Positions 7,445 to 17,495 are shown, counted from the first letter of the stretch. The stretch is 64,000 bases of DNA from an uncultured Marinobacter sp. (GCF_913055835.1 NZ_CAJXKQ010000016.1:1-64000), one strand, 5' to 3'. Numbers and translations are program-made. Notes: generated from the letters alone by a model not told the origin.

Positions 7445-8194
7445 ATGCTCAAGGGAAATTTTTTTCGTGGACTGGGCTATCTGGGTGAGGGGTTCCGCCT
7501 GATTCGTCAGCCCGGTCTGCGGCTGTTTGTCATTATTCCACTGGTTATCAATATTCTGCTCTTCGGATTGCTGTTCTTCTTCCTGGGGGAACTCTTTGCC
7601 GGCCTGATCGCCGCCGCCATGGCCTGGCTGCCGGACTGGGCCTGGCTCCAGGCGCTGGATTGGCTGTTCTGGATTCTCTACGGTGCGGTCATCGTGTTGA
7701 TGCTCGCCTATGGCTTTGTCATCGTTGCCAACCTCATTGGCTCTCCATTCTACGGCTACCTTGCCGAACTGACCGAAAAGCACCTGACCGGCCAGGAGGT
7801 AAACACTGACGACAGCTGGGCTTCCATTATCAAGGACATACCCCGCGCGCTCTGGCGTGAGGTTCAGAAAATCCTGTATTACCTGCCCCGGGCCATCGGC
7901 CTGCTGATTATCGGCCTGATACCGGTTGTTAACCTGGTTGCTGCTGTTCTGTGGTTTCTTTTCAACAGCTGGATGATGGCCCTGCAGTACGTGGACTATC
8001 CGGCTGACAACCACAAGGTCAGTTTTCCGGCCTTGCGTCGGTTGCTCGGTGACACGAGGTTGTCCGCGTTCGGCTTTGGTCTGCCGGTGGCGTTGGCCGC
8101 CATGGTTCCCGTGCTGAATCTGATTGTGGTGCCGGCAGCGGTTTGCGGTGCAACGGCTTACTGGGTGCGTGAGAACGGCGCCACAAGAACGTAA
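7445..8194 (+). CDS. cysZ: CysZ-like sulfate transporter
   Basis: A 249-residue inner-membrane protein of the EI24/CysZ family, near the 253 residues of E. coli CysZ. It begins MLKGNFFRGLGYLGEGFRLI, with hydrophobic segments near residues 25-50, 67-90, 150-180 and 212-235 and the conserved NLIGSPFYGYLAE motif near 97. CysZ brings in sulfate for cysteine synthesis. The ATG at 7445 has GGAGG 11 bases upstream; an in-frame TTG at 7403 is less likely. Ends 16 bases before rapA. Confidence 0.88.
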   Translation: MLKGNFFRGLGYLGEGFRLIRQPGLRLFVIIPLVINILLFGLLFFFLGELFAGLIAAAMAWLPDWAWLQALDWLFWILYGAVIVLMLAYGFVIVANLIGSPFYGYLAELTEKHLTGQEVNTDDSWASIIKDIPRALWREVQKILYYLPRAIGLLIIGLIPVVNLVAAVLWFLFNSWMMALQYVDYPADNHKVSFPALRRLLGDTRLSAFGFGLPVALAAMVPVLNLIVVPAAVCGATAYWVRENGATRT

Positions 8195-8210
8195 TTTGTC
8201 TGGAGGTTTC

Positions 8211-11072
8211 TTGGATACATCGGAATTTGGTATTGGTCAGCGTTGGGTCAGCCACAGTGATACTGGCCTGGGGCTTGGGATCGTCACGGACATCTCCGGG
8301 CGCCGGGTGACCCTCGGGTTTCCCGCCGCCGATGAGGAGCGCACCTACGCGATTGATAACGCACCTCTGTCCCGAATCATCTATCAACTGGGCGAGGAGA
8401 TCGAGACCTTCGATGGCAAGCGGTACATCGTTCGCGCGGTCGAGGATCTTGGTGGTGTGCTCATGTACCACGCAGACGATGGCACCGATCTACATGAAAT
8501 TTCCGAGGTGAAACTCGCAGGCTCGGTGAACTTTTCCGCACCGCACCAGCGGCTGTTCGCAGGCCAGTTCGATCGCAACGGTGCCTTTCGTCTGAGGTAT
8601 GCCACCCTCCAGCACATGAATCGCCTGCGGGCGTCCCCTGCACAGGGACTGATCGGCGCTCGCACCCAACACCTGCCGCACCAGATCTATATTGCCCATG
8701 AGGTTGCCCGGCGTCATGCGCCCCGTGTACTTCTGGCCGATGAAGTCGGCCTGGGCAAAACCATTGAGGCGGGGCTGATCCTGCACTATCAGCTGCACAC
8801 CGGGCGCGCAAGGCGCGCGCTCATCGTGGTGCCGGACTCCCTCACCCATCAATGGCTGGTGGAAATGCTTCGCCGCTTTAACCTGCGTTTCTCGATTGTG
8901 GATCAGGGTCGCTACGATGCCCTGAAAGATGAGGAAAGCGATGTTGATGCCCTGGTCAACCATATTTTTGGCGACGAGGATGCAGTCAATCCCTTCGAGA
9001 GCGAGCAGCTGGTGCTCTGCAGTCTCGATTTCCTCAAGAACAGCCGGAAGGCGCAGGACGATGCCCGAAAGGCCGAGTGGGACCTGATGATCGTGGACGA
9101 GGCCCACCACCTTGAGTGGAGCCCGGAGGAAGCCAGTCGGGAATACCGGATCGTTGAGGAACTGTCGGCGGTCAGCCGGGGCCTGCTGTTGTTGACGGCG
9201 ACGCCGGAGCAGGTGGGTGTTGCCAGTCACTTCGCCCGCTTGCGGCTGCTGGACCCGGCCCGATTCCATGATCTGGATGCCTTCCGGGAAGAGGAGCAGC
9301 AGTACGAGACGATCAACGCTGTGGTCCGTCGGCTCCTGGACGAGAAATCCGACATCAGCGCCGAAGACCGGAAACTGTTGCGAGAATGGTTGGGCGAAGA
9401 GCTGGACCAGTTGCTGGCCGGAGATAACCCACGGCAATCGGTGATCGATGCTCTGCTGGATCGGCACGGTACCGGTCGCGTGCTGTTCCGTAATACCCGG
9501 GCGGCTATCCAGGGATTTCCCGAACGCCGTCCCGAACCCGAGCCGTTACCTTGCCCGGCCATGTACCAAGGGCATGCCTCGGGTATTCAGGGGTTGACCC
9601 CTGAGCAACTGGTGCCCGAGGAGCAGTGGCTGGCGGACGATCCGAGGGTGGAGTGGCTTGAGAAAAAGCTGGTGGGCCTGCGTCCAGCAAAGGTCGTTGT
9701 TATCTGTGCCAGTGCCCAGACCGCTATGGCCCTGGAGCATTATCTCCAGCTGCGTGCAGGTATTCGCAGTGCCGCCTTTCATGAACATCTGAGCCTGATC
9801 GAGCGAGACAGGGCTGCCGCCTACTTTGCCGACACTGAGCAGGGTGCCCAGGCACTGATCTGTTCTGAAATTGGCAGCGAGGGCCGTAATTTCCAGTTTG
9901 CCCATCACCTTGTGCTCTTCGATCTGCCCGCCAACCCGGACCTGCTCGAGCAGCGTATCGGACGGCTGGACCGGATCGGTCAGACAGAAGCCATTGATAT
10001 TCATATTCCCTACCTGTGTGGCACCAGTCAGGAGGTGCAGTTCCGCTGGTTCCACGAGGGCCTGAATGCCTTTGCCGAAAGCTGCGCCGTAGGTGTCGCG
10101 GTTCAGGAAACTTTGCAGGCCCAGTGGCAGCAGGCCATTGATGGCGACCTTGATGTGGCTGATGAGCTGGTTACAGCCTCCGCAGACGAATCGAAGCGCC
10201 TGAAAACGCTGCTGCAAAACGGCCGTGATGCCCTGATCGAACTGAATTCCTGTCGCCCGGACGTGGCAGAGAACCTGATTGCCGCCATTGAAGACGAAGA
10301 GGCCGAGGCCCGGGTTCGGGATTACATGATGGAAGCTTTTGACATCCTGGGCGTGGATGTCGAAGACCATGCCGATCACTCCGACATTCTGAGGCCCGGC
10401 GAACAATATCAGGCCGGACATGTCGCCGAATTGCCGGAAGACGGCATAACCGTTACCTGGGATCGGAACAATGCCCTGGAGCGGGAGGATCTGGCGTTCA
10501 TGAGCTGGGAGCATCCGATGGTTACCGGGGTGATGGACTCGGTCACCAGTTCCGGTCTTGGCAAGGCTGCGCTGGCCAGCCTCTCGGTGAAGGCGCTGCC
10601 TGCCGGAACGCTGTTGATGGAGGCCCTGTTCACCGTGCACTGCCCGGCGCCGGAAGCCCTGCAGCTTACCCGCTTCCTGCCGGTCTCCCCGTTGCGTCTA
10701 TTGGTGGACGTCAATGGCAAGGAGCTGTCGGGTGCTCTTCCTCACGACCGGCTGAATGAGATGTGCTCGAATATCCGCCGGCGTACGGCCCAGGCCATCG
10801 TTCCGCAGATCCGTCCGCAGGTCGAAACCATGGTGGATCACGCGGAGCGGCTTTCAGCGCCTCACCTGGAGCCCTTGAGGGTCCAGGCGCTTGAGCAGCT
10901 AAAGGCGAGTTTTGAACCGGAGATCCGTAGGCTGGAAGCGTTGCAGAAAGTGAACCCCGCGATTCGTGAGGAAGAAATCGATTTCTTCCGCGATCAGTTC
11001 AAGGCAGCGAAAGAGGCCATCGATCATGCCAGCCTGGCTCTGGAAGGCATTCGTGTGATCGTGACCGCATAA
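8211..11072 (+). CDS. rapA: RapA, RNA polymerase recycling SWI2/SNF2 ATPase
   Basis: A 954-residue protein close to the 968 of E. coli RapA. Tudor-like N-terminal domains open with FGIGQRWVS. Walker A is ADEVGLGKTIEAGL near residue 178, the DEAH box is VDEAHHLEWS near 294, and the SNF2 C-terminal helicase half has ICSEIGSEGRNFQFAHHLV and QRIGRLDRIGQ near 550-590. RapA frees stalled RNA polymerase after termination. I take TTG at 8211 as start because GGAGG lies five bases before it and the protein aligns with known RapA from there; the frame stays open upstream into cysZ without a site. Confidence 0.93.
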   Translation: MDTSEFGIGQRWVSHSDTGLGLGIVTDISGRRVTLGFPAADEERTYAIDNAPLSRIIYQLGEEIETFDGKRYIVRAVEDLGGVLMYHADDGTDLHEISEVKLAGSVNFSAPHQRLFAGQFDRNGAFRLRYATLQHMNRLRASPAQGLIGARTQHLPHQIYIAHEVARRHAPRVLLADEVGLGKTIEAGLILHYQLHTGRARRALIVVPDSLTHQWLVEMLRRFNLRFSIVDQGRYDALKDEESDVDALVNHIFGDEDAVNPFESEQLVLCSLDFLKNSRKAQDDARKAEWDLMIVDEAHHLEWSPEEASREYRIVEELSAVSRGLLLLTATPEQVGVASHFARLRLLDPARFHDLDAFREEEQQYETINAVVRRLLDEKSDISAEDRKLLREWLGEELDQLLAGDNPRQSVIDALLDRHGTGRVLFRNTRAAIQGFPERRPEPEPLPCPAMYQGHASGIQGLTPEQLVPEEQWLADDPRVEWLEKKLVGLRPAKVVVICASAQTAMALEHYLQLRAGIRSAAFHEHLSLIERDRAAAYFADTEQGAQALICSEIGSEGRNFQFAHHLVLFDLPANPDLLEQRIGRLDRIGQTEAIDIHIPYLCGTSQEVQFRWFHEGLNAFAESCAVGVAVQETLQAQWQQAIDGDLDVADELVTASADESKRLKTLLQNGRDALIELNSCRPDVAENLIAAIEDEEAEARVRDYMMEAFDILGVDVEDHADHSDILRPGEQYQAGHVAELPEDGITVTWDRNNALEREDLAFMSWEHPMVTGVMDSVTSSGLGKAALASLSVKALPAGTLLMEALFTVHCPAPEALQLTRFLPVSPLRLLVDVNGKELSGALPHDRLNEMCSNIRRRTAQAIVPQIRPQVETMVDHAERLSAPHLEPLRVQALEQLKASFEPEIRRLEALQKVNPAIREEEIDFFRDQFKAAKEAIDHASLALEGIRVIVTA

Positions 11073-11202
11073 CACAAGGTGTGATGGTCGTAACTGGCTG
11101 ACTGTGCGGCATTTGCTGGTCAGCCCTCATCTGATGCGGTACCGTAAACGTAACGAATTGTAGTCTTCGAATTTTCCGAACCATGGATGACAGAGAGAAC
11201 CT

Positions 11203-13653
11203 ATGATGACTTTCATTCTGTTTGTAGTGGCACTGGCTGGCTTGCTGATTGTGATGCGGCGCGAGTCAGGTGCCGCCTCCGCCATTGGCGTAATGGCCGT
11301 CACCGGGCTGCTGTCCCTGATCTTTGCCTCCGGCTGGCTGGCTCTGCTGCTCTTTATTGGTGCCGCAGTCACGGCAGCTGCGGGGCTTCCGGGCTTCCGC
11401 CAGAGCTGGCTGACTCCCCGCGTCTTTTCGATGTTCAAGAAAGTCGCTCCCAAGGTTTCGGATACTGAGAAAGTTGCGTTGGAAGCGGGCACTGTTGGCT
11501 GGGATGGCGAACTGTTTACCGGTCGCCCGGACTGGCATAACCTGCTCATTAATCGCAATACCGGCCTGAGCGAAGAAGAACAGGCTTTCGTGGACAATCA
11601 GTGCACCCAGGCAATCTCCATGTGCAACGCCTGGGACGTTGCCGTTGAGCGGGCGGACCTTCCAAAAGAGCTTTGGGACTTCCTGAAGAAAGAGAAGTTC
11701 TTCGGCATGATTATCCCGAAGGAATACGGTGGCCTGGAGTTTTCTGCCAAGGCCCAGACCGCGGTGCTGCAGAAACTGGCTGCCAATGAATCACTGATGG
11801 TGTCTGTCGGTGTGCCCAACTCACTCGGCCCGGGTGAGCTTCTGGTCAAATATGGTACCGAAGACCAGAAGAACCATTACCTGCCTCGTCTGGCGGATGG
11901 TCGTGAGATCCCGTGTTTCGGGCTGACCGGGCCTCGCGCCGGTTCCGATGCAACCTCGCTGCCAGACACCGGGATCGTGTGCAAACAGAAGGTGGATGGC
12001 AAGGAAGTAGTCGGTATCCGGCTCAACTTCGAGAAGCGCTGGATAACCCTGGCGCCCATTGCCACCGTAGTGGGCCTGGCCTTCCGGATGTTCGATCCGG
12101 ACAAGCTGTTGGGTGACACCGAAGATTACGGCATCACCTGTGCCCTCATCCCGCGGGACACCAAAGGCATGGAAATCGGCCGTCGACACTGCCCGATTGG
12201 CAGTCCGTTTTTGAACGGTCCGATCAAGGGCAAAGACGTCTTTATTCCTCTGGATTACATTATTGGTGGTGTCGATATGGCCGGCCAAGGCTGGCGCATG
12301 CTGGTTGAGTGCCTGTCCGTGGGGCGCTGCATCACGCTGCCTTCAGGCGCGGCCGGCGCAGCTGCCTACTCCGTTGGCACCGCCGGTGGCTTTACCCGCA
12401 TCCGCCGCCAGTTCAATACCCCGGTTGCGGACATGGAAGGCGTGCAGGAGCCTCTGGCCCGGATCGGCGCCAAGACCTATATCGCTCAGGCGGCCGTCAA
12501 CCACACGGCCAACATGATTGACAAAGGTGAGAAGCCTGCCGTTCCATCGGCCATCCTGAAGTACCACCTGACCGAGTTCCAGCGCGGCGTGCTGACCGAT
12601 GCCATGGATGTTCACGGTGGCAAGACGGTGACACTCGGCCCGCGCAACTATCTGGGCATTGGCTACAGCGGCGCGGCGGTTTCGATCACGGTTGAGGGTG
12701 CCAACATCATGACCCGCAGCCTGATGATCTTCGGTCAGGGTGCGATCCGCTGTCATCCCTATGTGCTCAAAGAGCTGGCGGCCAAGGATAACGATGACAT
12801 CAAGGCTTTTGACGATGCCTTCTTCGGCCATGCCGGACTGATCTTTGGTAATGCCGCCCGGGCCTTTACCCAGGCCCTGGGGCTTGGTCGGGCCGACGTG
12901 CCTTTCGACAGTGCCAGCCGCAGGTATGCCCAGGCTGTCGCCCGCTTCAGCGCGGCCTTTGGTCTGTGCTCTGATGCTGCGATGACCACGCTCGGCAGCG
13001 AGCTGAAAATGCGAGAGCTGATCTCCGCGCGGTTGGGGGATATGCTGTCTAACCTGTATCTTGCTTCCATGGTGCTGAAGAACTGGCACGAGACCCAGCC
13101 GGTAGAGGGCGAGAAGGAAGTGATGGAATACAGCCTGAGCCTGTTGCTGCATCGTACAGAGAACGCACTGGATGAATTCCTGCAGAACCTGCCAAACCGT
13201 GCTGTCGCACTGGTTCTGCGCGGTGTGACCATGCCATTGGGTCGCCGTTGGGACAGCCCCCATGACGATTTGGCCCGTAAGCTGGCCCGTGCGATCTCTA
13301 CTGACACACCGATTCGCAACAAGCTGATCGCCAGTGTATGGACCACCGACGGAGAGGGTACCGTGGAGAATCCGGTGGCCCGCTACAACGGTCTGCTGAA
13401 AGACTACGACAAGGCGGAGCAGTTGTACCGTAAGGTAACCAAGGCCTACGCCAAGGGCGAGCTGCCGATGACCGCATTGCATCCGGAAGAGCGTTTCGAG
13501 GCCGCGCTCGAGGCCGGTGTTTACACCAAGGAAGAGGCCGATTTCATGCGCCAGTACGAAAACGTGGTGCTGGAAATGCTGACGGTCGATGACTTTGCCT
13601 TTAATGCCTTTGCCCTGAACAAGGAGTCTGTGATTGATCACAACCCCGCCTGA
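11203..13653 (+). CDS. fadE: FadE acyl-CoA dehydrogenase
   Basis: An 816-residue protein matching the 814-residue E. coli FadE layout. An N-terminal hydrophobic region of about 60 residues (two membrane segments) comes before the acyl-CoA dehydrogenase N, middle and C domains (FFGMIIPKEYGGLEFS near 167, CFGLTGPRAGSDATSLPDTG near 240, then VHGGKTVTLGPRNYLG near 470) and a FadE-type C-terminal extension. It carries out the first oxidation step of fatty acid beta-oxidation at the membrane. ATG 11203 is the first start; an adjacent second ATG at 11206 is equally possible. Confidence 0.94.
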   Translation: MMTFILFVVALAGLLIVMRRESGAASAIGVMAVTGLLSLIFASGWLALLLFIGAAVTAAAGLPGFRQSWLTPRVFSMFKKVAPKVSDTEKVALEAGTVGWDGELFTGRPDWHNLLINRNTGLSEEEQAFVDNQCTQAISMCNAWDVAVERADLPKELWDFLKKEKFFGMIIPKEYGGLEFSAKAQTAVLQKLAANESLMVSVGVPNSLGPGELLVKYGTEDQKNHYLPRLADGREIPCFGLTGPRAGSDATSLPDTGIVCKQKVDGKEVVGIRLNFEKRWITLAPIATVVGLAFRMFDPDKLLGDTEDYGITCALIPRDTKGMEIGRRHCPIGSPFLNGPIKGKDVFIPLDYIIGGVDMAGQGWRMLVECLSVGRCITLPSGAAGAAAYSVGTAGGFTRIRRQFNTPVADMEGVQEPLARIGAKTYIAQAAVNHTANMIDKGEKPAVPSAILKYHLTEFQRGVLTDAMDVHGGKTVTLGPRNYLGIGYSGAAVSITVEGANIMTRSLMIFGQGAIRCHPYVLKELAAKDNDDIKAFDDAFFGHAGLIFGNAARAFTQALGLGRADVPFDSASRRYAQAVARFSAAFGLCSDAAMTTLGSELKMRELISARLGDMLSNLYLASMVLKNWHETQPVEGEKEVMEYSLSLLLHRTENALDEFLQNLPNRAVALVLRGVTMPLGRRWDSPHDDLARKLARAISTDTPIRNKLIASVWTTDGEGTVENPVARYNGLLKDYDKAEQLYRKVTKAYAKGELPMTALHPEERFEAALEAGVYTKEEADFMRQYENVVLEMLTVDDFAFNAFALNKESVIDHNPA

Positions 13654-13670
13654 CAGGGAACTGTCCTGAA

Positions 13671-14051
13671 ATGTGGTTGTCCTTTGTAGCAGTCAGCGTT
13701 GGCGCCGTGATCGGCGCCAACCTGCGTTGGGCCCTGGGTTTGTGGCTGAACACCACCTACCATGCCGTTCCCTATGGGACGCTGGTTGCCAACCTCAGTG
13801 GTGGTTGGCTTGTCGGACTGCTGATCGGCTATTTCAGCCATGGCACCACGCTGGCACCGGAATGGCGGCTCTTTGCCATAACCGGATTGTGCGGTGCCCT
13901 GACCACCTTTTCGACATTCTCCCTCGAGATGTTTGCTGCAATCCAGGAAGGCAAATGGGCCATGGCGATCACCGGTATTCTGGCTCACGTTGTCGGCTCC
14001 ATCCTCATGACTGCACTGGGAATTTATACCTTCGGCCTGGTGCGGGGATGA
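13671..14051 (+). CDS. crcB: CrcB/FluC fluoride channel
   Basis: A 126-residue four-helix membrane protein. It has VSVGAVIGANLRWALG near the N-terminus, TLVANLSGGWLVGL with the central Asn (NxSG) near residue 41, and GLCGALTTFSTFSLE near 72, the fluoride-lining TFSTF motif. It works as a dual-topology dimer exporting fluoride. It begins 17 bases after fadE on the same strand. I see no fluoride riboswitch in front of it, and the gap is too short to hold one. Confidence 0.95.
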   Translation: MWLSFVAVSVGAVIGANLRWALGLWLNTTYHAVPYGTLVANLSGGWLVGLLIGYFSHGTTLAPEWRLFAITGLCGALTTFSTFSLEMFAAIQEGKWAMAITGILAHVVGSILMTALGIYTFGLVRG

Positions 14052-14088
14052 TGGGTACCACTACCTACATAAATTCTCGAAATTACCC

Positions 14089-14117
14089 TTGGCAAGCTTC
14101 GGATTCAGGAGTAGAGT
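14089..14117 (+). promoter_or_regulatory. Promoter of the cold-shock gene, with long leader
   Basis: TTGGCA and TAGAGT separated by exactly 17 bases. The inferred start near 14124 gives a 5' leader of about 165 bases before the cold-shock ATG, matching the long structured leader of cspA-type mRNAs. The 238-base gap from crcB to the cold-shock gene otherwise holds nothing I recognise. Confidence 0.55.
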
Positions 14118-14289
14118 GAAGGGCGTAGGAAAGATTCAGTAAAGCATTTCATGAATAAGACGTACCTCCGCAGTTAGTAGTGACCGTCCTGTTTTTGATT
14201 CCGCGAGTTCTGTATTTCCGCAAAACGCTGACCTGACACCATGAAGGTGCGGGCGGCAGATAATATGATTGATTTCAGGAAGTTTAAGT

Positions 14290-14496
14290 ATGTCTACTAC
14301 TACCGGTACTGTTAAGTTCTTCAACGAAGCAAAAGGCTTTGGCTTTATCACTCGTGAAGGCGGCCCGGACGTTTTTGTTCACTACAGCGCTATTCAGGGC
14401 AGCGGTTTCAAGACTCTGGCTGAAGGCCAGCAGGTCGAGTTCACCGTTACCCAGGGCCAGAAAGGTCCCCAGGCGGAGAACGTTGTTGCCCTGTAA
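14290..14496 (+). CDS. cspA: CspA family cold-shock protein
   Basis: A 68-residue single cold-shock domain with both RNA-binding motifs: [16 protein letters not shown] (RNP1, KGFGFI) near residues 6-21 and VFVHYSAI (RNP2) near 30-37. Such proteins bind single-stranded RNA and act as RNA chaperones or antiterminators. ATG at 14290 has AGGAAG eight bases upstream. The long leader suggests control at the mRNA level; whether this copy is cold-induced cannot be seen. It is monocistronic, closed by a strong terminator. Confidence 0.95.
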   Translation: MSTTTGTVKFFNEAKGFGFITREGGPDVFVHYSAIQGSGFKTLAEGQQVEFTVTQGQKGPQAENVVAL

Positions 14497-14523
14497 TCCC
14501 TGATGGATTCGGCAATAACCGCC

Positions 14524-14550
14524 AAAAAGGCAGCTTCGGCTGCCTTTTTT
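14524..14550 (+). terminator. Terminator of the cold-shock gene
   Basis: AAAAAGGCAGC, loop TTCG, GCTGCCTTTTTT: a perfect seven-base-pair GC stem with a UUCG tetraloop and a six-T tail, 27 bases after the stop codon. Confidence 0.93.
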
Positions 14551-14665
14551 AATGCCTGAAAAAGCATCGGATGATGCTCCGCTTTTGTCATTATCCCCTC
14601 TTTGTGTAATCTTTACCGGCCTGCTGCTCGTTTAACCTGACGTCGAGATCTCCAGGAATCATTAC

Positions 14666-15361
14666 ATGCTCCGACTGCTGAAAGCTGCCTGGATCCTGTT
14701 CTGGGCCATACTGCTCACCCTGATTCTGTTTTTCCCGATTGTGATTGCTGCGCTGCTTGGAAAGCGGGGGGACGCCGCATTTTACGGTACCAAGATCTAC
14801 GCCTGGATCATCCTGAAAGTCTGCGGCATCCGTCTGAGAGTGCGTGGTAAGGAAAATATCACGCCGGGCCAACGTTATGTGATTCTGAGCAATCATGCTT
14901 CCTATTTTGATCCGCCCGCGCTGGTGCTTGCCCTTGGTTTGCAATATCGCTGGGTGATCAAGAAGGAGTTGCGCAAGGTGCCCCTGTTCGGATTGGCTCT
15001 GGAGACTTCCCGGAACCTTTTTATTGACCGGGCAAAGGGCAGCGACGCGCTGGAGAGCATCAAGCGAGGTGTTGACCAGCTTCCGGATGGCACCAGCATA
15101 CTGATTTTCCCTGAAGGTACCCGTTCGTGGGATGGCAAGCTGTTACCCTTCAAGAAGGGTGGCTTTGTCATTGCCCAGGATGGTCAGCTTCCCATTCTTC
15201 CCGTAACTATCTGTGGTTCTCACCAGCGCTTGCCCAAGGGCAGTGCGGCGTTCAGCCCTGGTGAGATTGAAATCGTCATCCATCCTCCGATGGCTTCCGG
15301 TGCTTTGCCGCTGGACGATTTGATGACGGACGTTCGGAACAGCATCGCGTCTTCCCTCTGA
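14666..15361 (+). CDS. plsC: 1-acyl-sn-glycerol-3-phosphate acyltransferase
   Basis: A 231-residue PlsC family protein with an N-terminal hydrophobic segment (residues 8-31). The HX4D catalytic motif is NHASYFD at His77-Asp82, and the substrate-binding FPEGTR is at residues 148-153. It adds the second acyl chain to make phosphatidic acid at the inner membrane. It stands alone between the cold-shock gene and a convergent hydrolase gene. Other acyltransferases share these motifs, so a paralogue with another lysophospholipid substrate is possible. Confidence 0.9.
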   Translation: MLRLLKAAWILFWAILLTLILFFPIVIAALLGKRGDAAFYGTKIYAWIILKVCGIRLRVRGKENITPGQRYVILSNHASYFDPPALVLALGLQYRWVIKKELRKVPLFGLALETSRNLFIDRAKGSDALESIKRGVDQLPDGTSILIFPEGTRSWDGKLLPFKKGGFVIAQDGQLPILPVTICGSHQRLPKGSAAFSPGEIEIVIHPPMASGALPLDDLMTDVRNSIASSL

Positions 15362-15390
15362 AAAAGAAAAACCCGGCGGTCAGGCCGGGT
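15361..15390 (-). terminator. Terminator of the dienelactone hydrolase gene
   Basis: On the minus strand the hairpin ACCCGGCCTGACCGCCGGGT (15371-15390) is followed by TTTTCTTTTT. The hairpin may also serve plsC from the other side, though that strand lacks a T-run. Confidence 0.75.
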
Positions 15391-15415
15391 CTGTGACTCA
15401 GGGCTGCTGTCTGTT

Positions 15416-16219
15416 TTATTCGGCGAAAATGGCCTCGTAGAAACGCATGGTGCCCTCCCAGGAACGGTTTGCGGCTTCTTCGTCATAGCCAATCGGCATA
15501 CCGAACTCCTCGGCGACCTTGTCAGCACCGGGATTGGTAAATGAGTGCAGCACTCCCGGGAAACTGACCAGCGTGAGGTCGACTTCCGCGTCCTGCATCT
15601 CTTTCACCAGGCCTGCGACCTGGTCTGAGGGAACCATCTTGTCGGCACCACCGGTGTATACCTGGACCCGGGCCTTAACGGTTCCGGCTTCCGCGGTAAT
15701 GGGGCTGCCGAGCGCGCCGTGGTAACTGACCACGCCGTCCAGGTCCACGCCCATACGTGCCATATTCAGGACCACCGCACCGCCAAAGCAGTAGCCTTGT
15801 GCAGCAATGCGGGAAGCATCGACACTTTCATGATTCTGCAGGATTTCCATCGCCTTCAGGAAGCGTGCCTTGACCTGATCCATATCCTTGGTCGCTTCCT
15901 GCATGAACTTCTGGGCGGTATCGGGATGGTCCGCCTGCTTGCCGGAGCCATACATGTCCAGGGCAAACGCCGTGTAGCCGGAAGCGGCCAGCCGCTCTGC
16001 CTGATCCCGGGCGAATTCATTGTGGCCCCACCACTCATGAACCACCAGAACGCCCGGACGTTTCTCTTCAAACTCATCATCCCAGGCCATGTAACCGGTG
16101 AAGGTGGTTTCACCGACCTTGTATTCGACGGTCTTGGTTTGCATTTCTGCCATTACCTGCGTGCTTGCCAGAGTGAGTGAGAGGGTGGCTGCGGCCGCTG
16201 TTGCTTTCAGGGTTGTCAT
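15416..16219 (-). CDS. Secreted dienelactone hydrolase family protein
   Basis: A 267-residue alpha/beta hydrolase with a clear signal peptide (residues 1-24, ending QVMA). Catalytic residues visible are Cys144 in GYCFGGAVV, Asp in GGADKMVP and His in VLHSFTNPG, the Cys-Asp-His triad of the dienelactone hydrolase family. An HEWWG motif lies near residue 61. Most dienelactone hydrolases are cytoplasmic, so export to the periplasm suggests a different ester substrate. The ATG at 16219 has AGGAG nearby; an in-frame start further upstream would bury the signal peptide. Confidence 0.85.
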   Translation of the reverse strand: MTTLKATAAAATLSLTLASTQVMAEMQTKTVEYKVGETTFTGYMAWDDEFEEKRPGVLVVHEWWGHNEFARDQAERLAASGYTAFALDMYGSGKQADHPDTAQKFMQEATKDMDQVKARFLKAMEILQNHESVDASRIAAQGYCFGGAVVLNMARMGVDLDGVVSYHGALGSPITAEAGTVKARVQVYTGGADKMVPSDQVAGLVKEMQDAEVDLTLVSFPGVLHSFTNPGADKVAEEFGMPIGYDEEAANRSWEGTMRFYEAIFAE

Positions 16220-16376
16220 AATCTGTCCTGCTCCTTTTGGGTCGGATTGTCTTTTTGTCCGGAAATCTACGCCCGGAACCGGTAAACCGATGCAATCAGT
16301 TGCCAATCCAGTATAGGACCTTTTGACTACACTACATCCAATGACTCATGAATCCGGACTGTCTTGGAGGTTGTCT

Positions 16377-17495
16377 ATGAAAATCGGCGTGCCCAGGGAA
16401 ATCAAGAACCGCGAATACCGTGTAGGCATGACGCCGGCTGCCGTTCACGAGCTGTGTGGTCACAATCATGAGGTTTTCGTGGAAACCGGGGCAGGCGTTG
16501 CCATCGGGTTTTCCGATGAAGACTATCGCCAGGCCGGGGCCAGCATTCTTGATACTGCGAGGGAGGTTTTCGACACTGCCGAGCTTATCGTCAAGGTCAA
16601 GGAGCCCCAGGCCGAGGAACGGGCACTGCTGAAGCCGGAACACACACTCTTCACCTATCTGCATCTCGCTCCGGACAAGGCGCAGACCGATGATCTGGTG
16701 AAGTCTGGCGCCACCTGTATAGCCTATGAAACGGTCACTGATCGTGCGGGCCACTTACCCCTGTTGGCGCCGATGTCGGAAGTGGCGGGGCGTATGTCGA
16801 TCCAGGCTGGTGCCCACTGTCTTGAGAAAGCCATGGGTGGGCGCGGCGTCCTCCTGGGCGGTGTGCCCGGTGTCAGCCCGGCCCGGGTCGCGGTGGTTGG
16901 CGGTGGGGTTGTTGGCCAGAACGCCGTTGCCATGGCGGTGGGTCTTGGCGCCCAGGTAACGGTGCTGGACCGCAACATGGACGTATTGCGGCAGCTGGAC
17001 CATCTTTATGGCAACCGCATCACCACACTGTTTTCTACCGCCCAGACCCTTGATCAGGCGGTGACAGAGTCGGATCTGGTTGTCGGTAGCGTGCTCATTC
17101 CCGGAGCTTCGGCCCCCAAACTGATTACCCGAGACATGATCCGCCGGATGCCGGAGGGAAGTGTGATTGTAGACGTTGCCATTGATCAGGGTGGCTGTGC
17201 GGAGACCTCCCGGGCCACAACTCATGACGACCCCACGTATATTGTGGATGGTGTGGTACATTACTGCGTGGCGAACATGCCGGGTGCGGTGGCACGTACG
17301 TCGACACTGGCGTTGAATAACGTTACTTTGCCGTTTGTGGCGGCCCTGGCCAATAAGGGGCCTGACCGTGCGATGAAGGAAGATCCACACCTCAGGGCCG
17401 GGCTTAACGTGGCTGCCGGCAAGGTGACCTACAGGGAAGTGGCAGAAGCAACCGGGCACCCATACACAAACCCTGAATCCCTGCTGGGATCCTGA
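16377..17495 (+). CDS. ald: Alanine dehydrogenase
   Basis: A 372-residue protein of usual Ald length. It begins [20 protein letters not shown]. The catalytic lysine is Lys75 (VKVKEP) and the histidine His96 (LHLAPD). The NAD-binding motif [15 protein letters not shown] lies near residue 172 and the closing signature is [13 protein letters not shown]. It interconverts L-alanine and pyruvate plus ammonia with NAD. ATG at 16377 has CTTGGAGG six bases upstream. A GST gene follows by 22 bases and may be cotranscribed. Confidence 0.96.
   Translation: MKIGVPREIKNREYRVGMTPAAVHELCGHNHEVFVETGAGVAIGFSDEDYRQAGASILDTAREVFDTAELIVKVKEPQAEERALLKPEHTLFTYLHLAPDKAQTDDLVKSGATCIAYETVTDRAGHLPLLAPMSEVAGRMSIQAGAHCLEKAMGGRGVLLGGVPGVSPARVAVVGGGVVGQNAVAMAVGLGAQVTVLDRNMDVLRQLDHLYGNRITTLFSTAQTLDQAVTESDLVVGSVLIPGASAPKLITRDMIRRMPEGSVIVDVAIDQGGCAETSRATTHDDPTYIVDGVVHYCVANMPGAVARTSTLALNNVTLPFVAALANKGPDRAMKEDPHLRAGLNVAAGKVTYREVAEATGHPYTNPESLLGS

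Noticed and set aside
11073..11202. FadR or PsrA operator before fadE
   Set aside because: I looked for the palindromic motifs of both regulators and found no convincing match in the 130-base gap.
12343..13641. 432-codon minus-strand frame
   Set aside because: Opposite the end of fadE, which is well supported; no motif in the translation.
13654..13670. Fluoride riboswitch before crcB
   Set aside because: The gap to fadE is only 17 bases, and the fluoride aptamer would not fit unless embedded in fadE.
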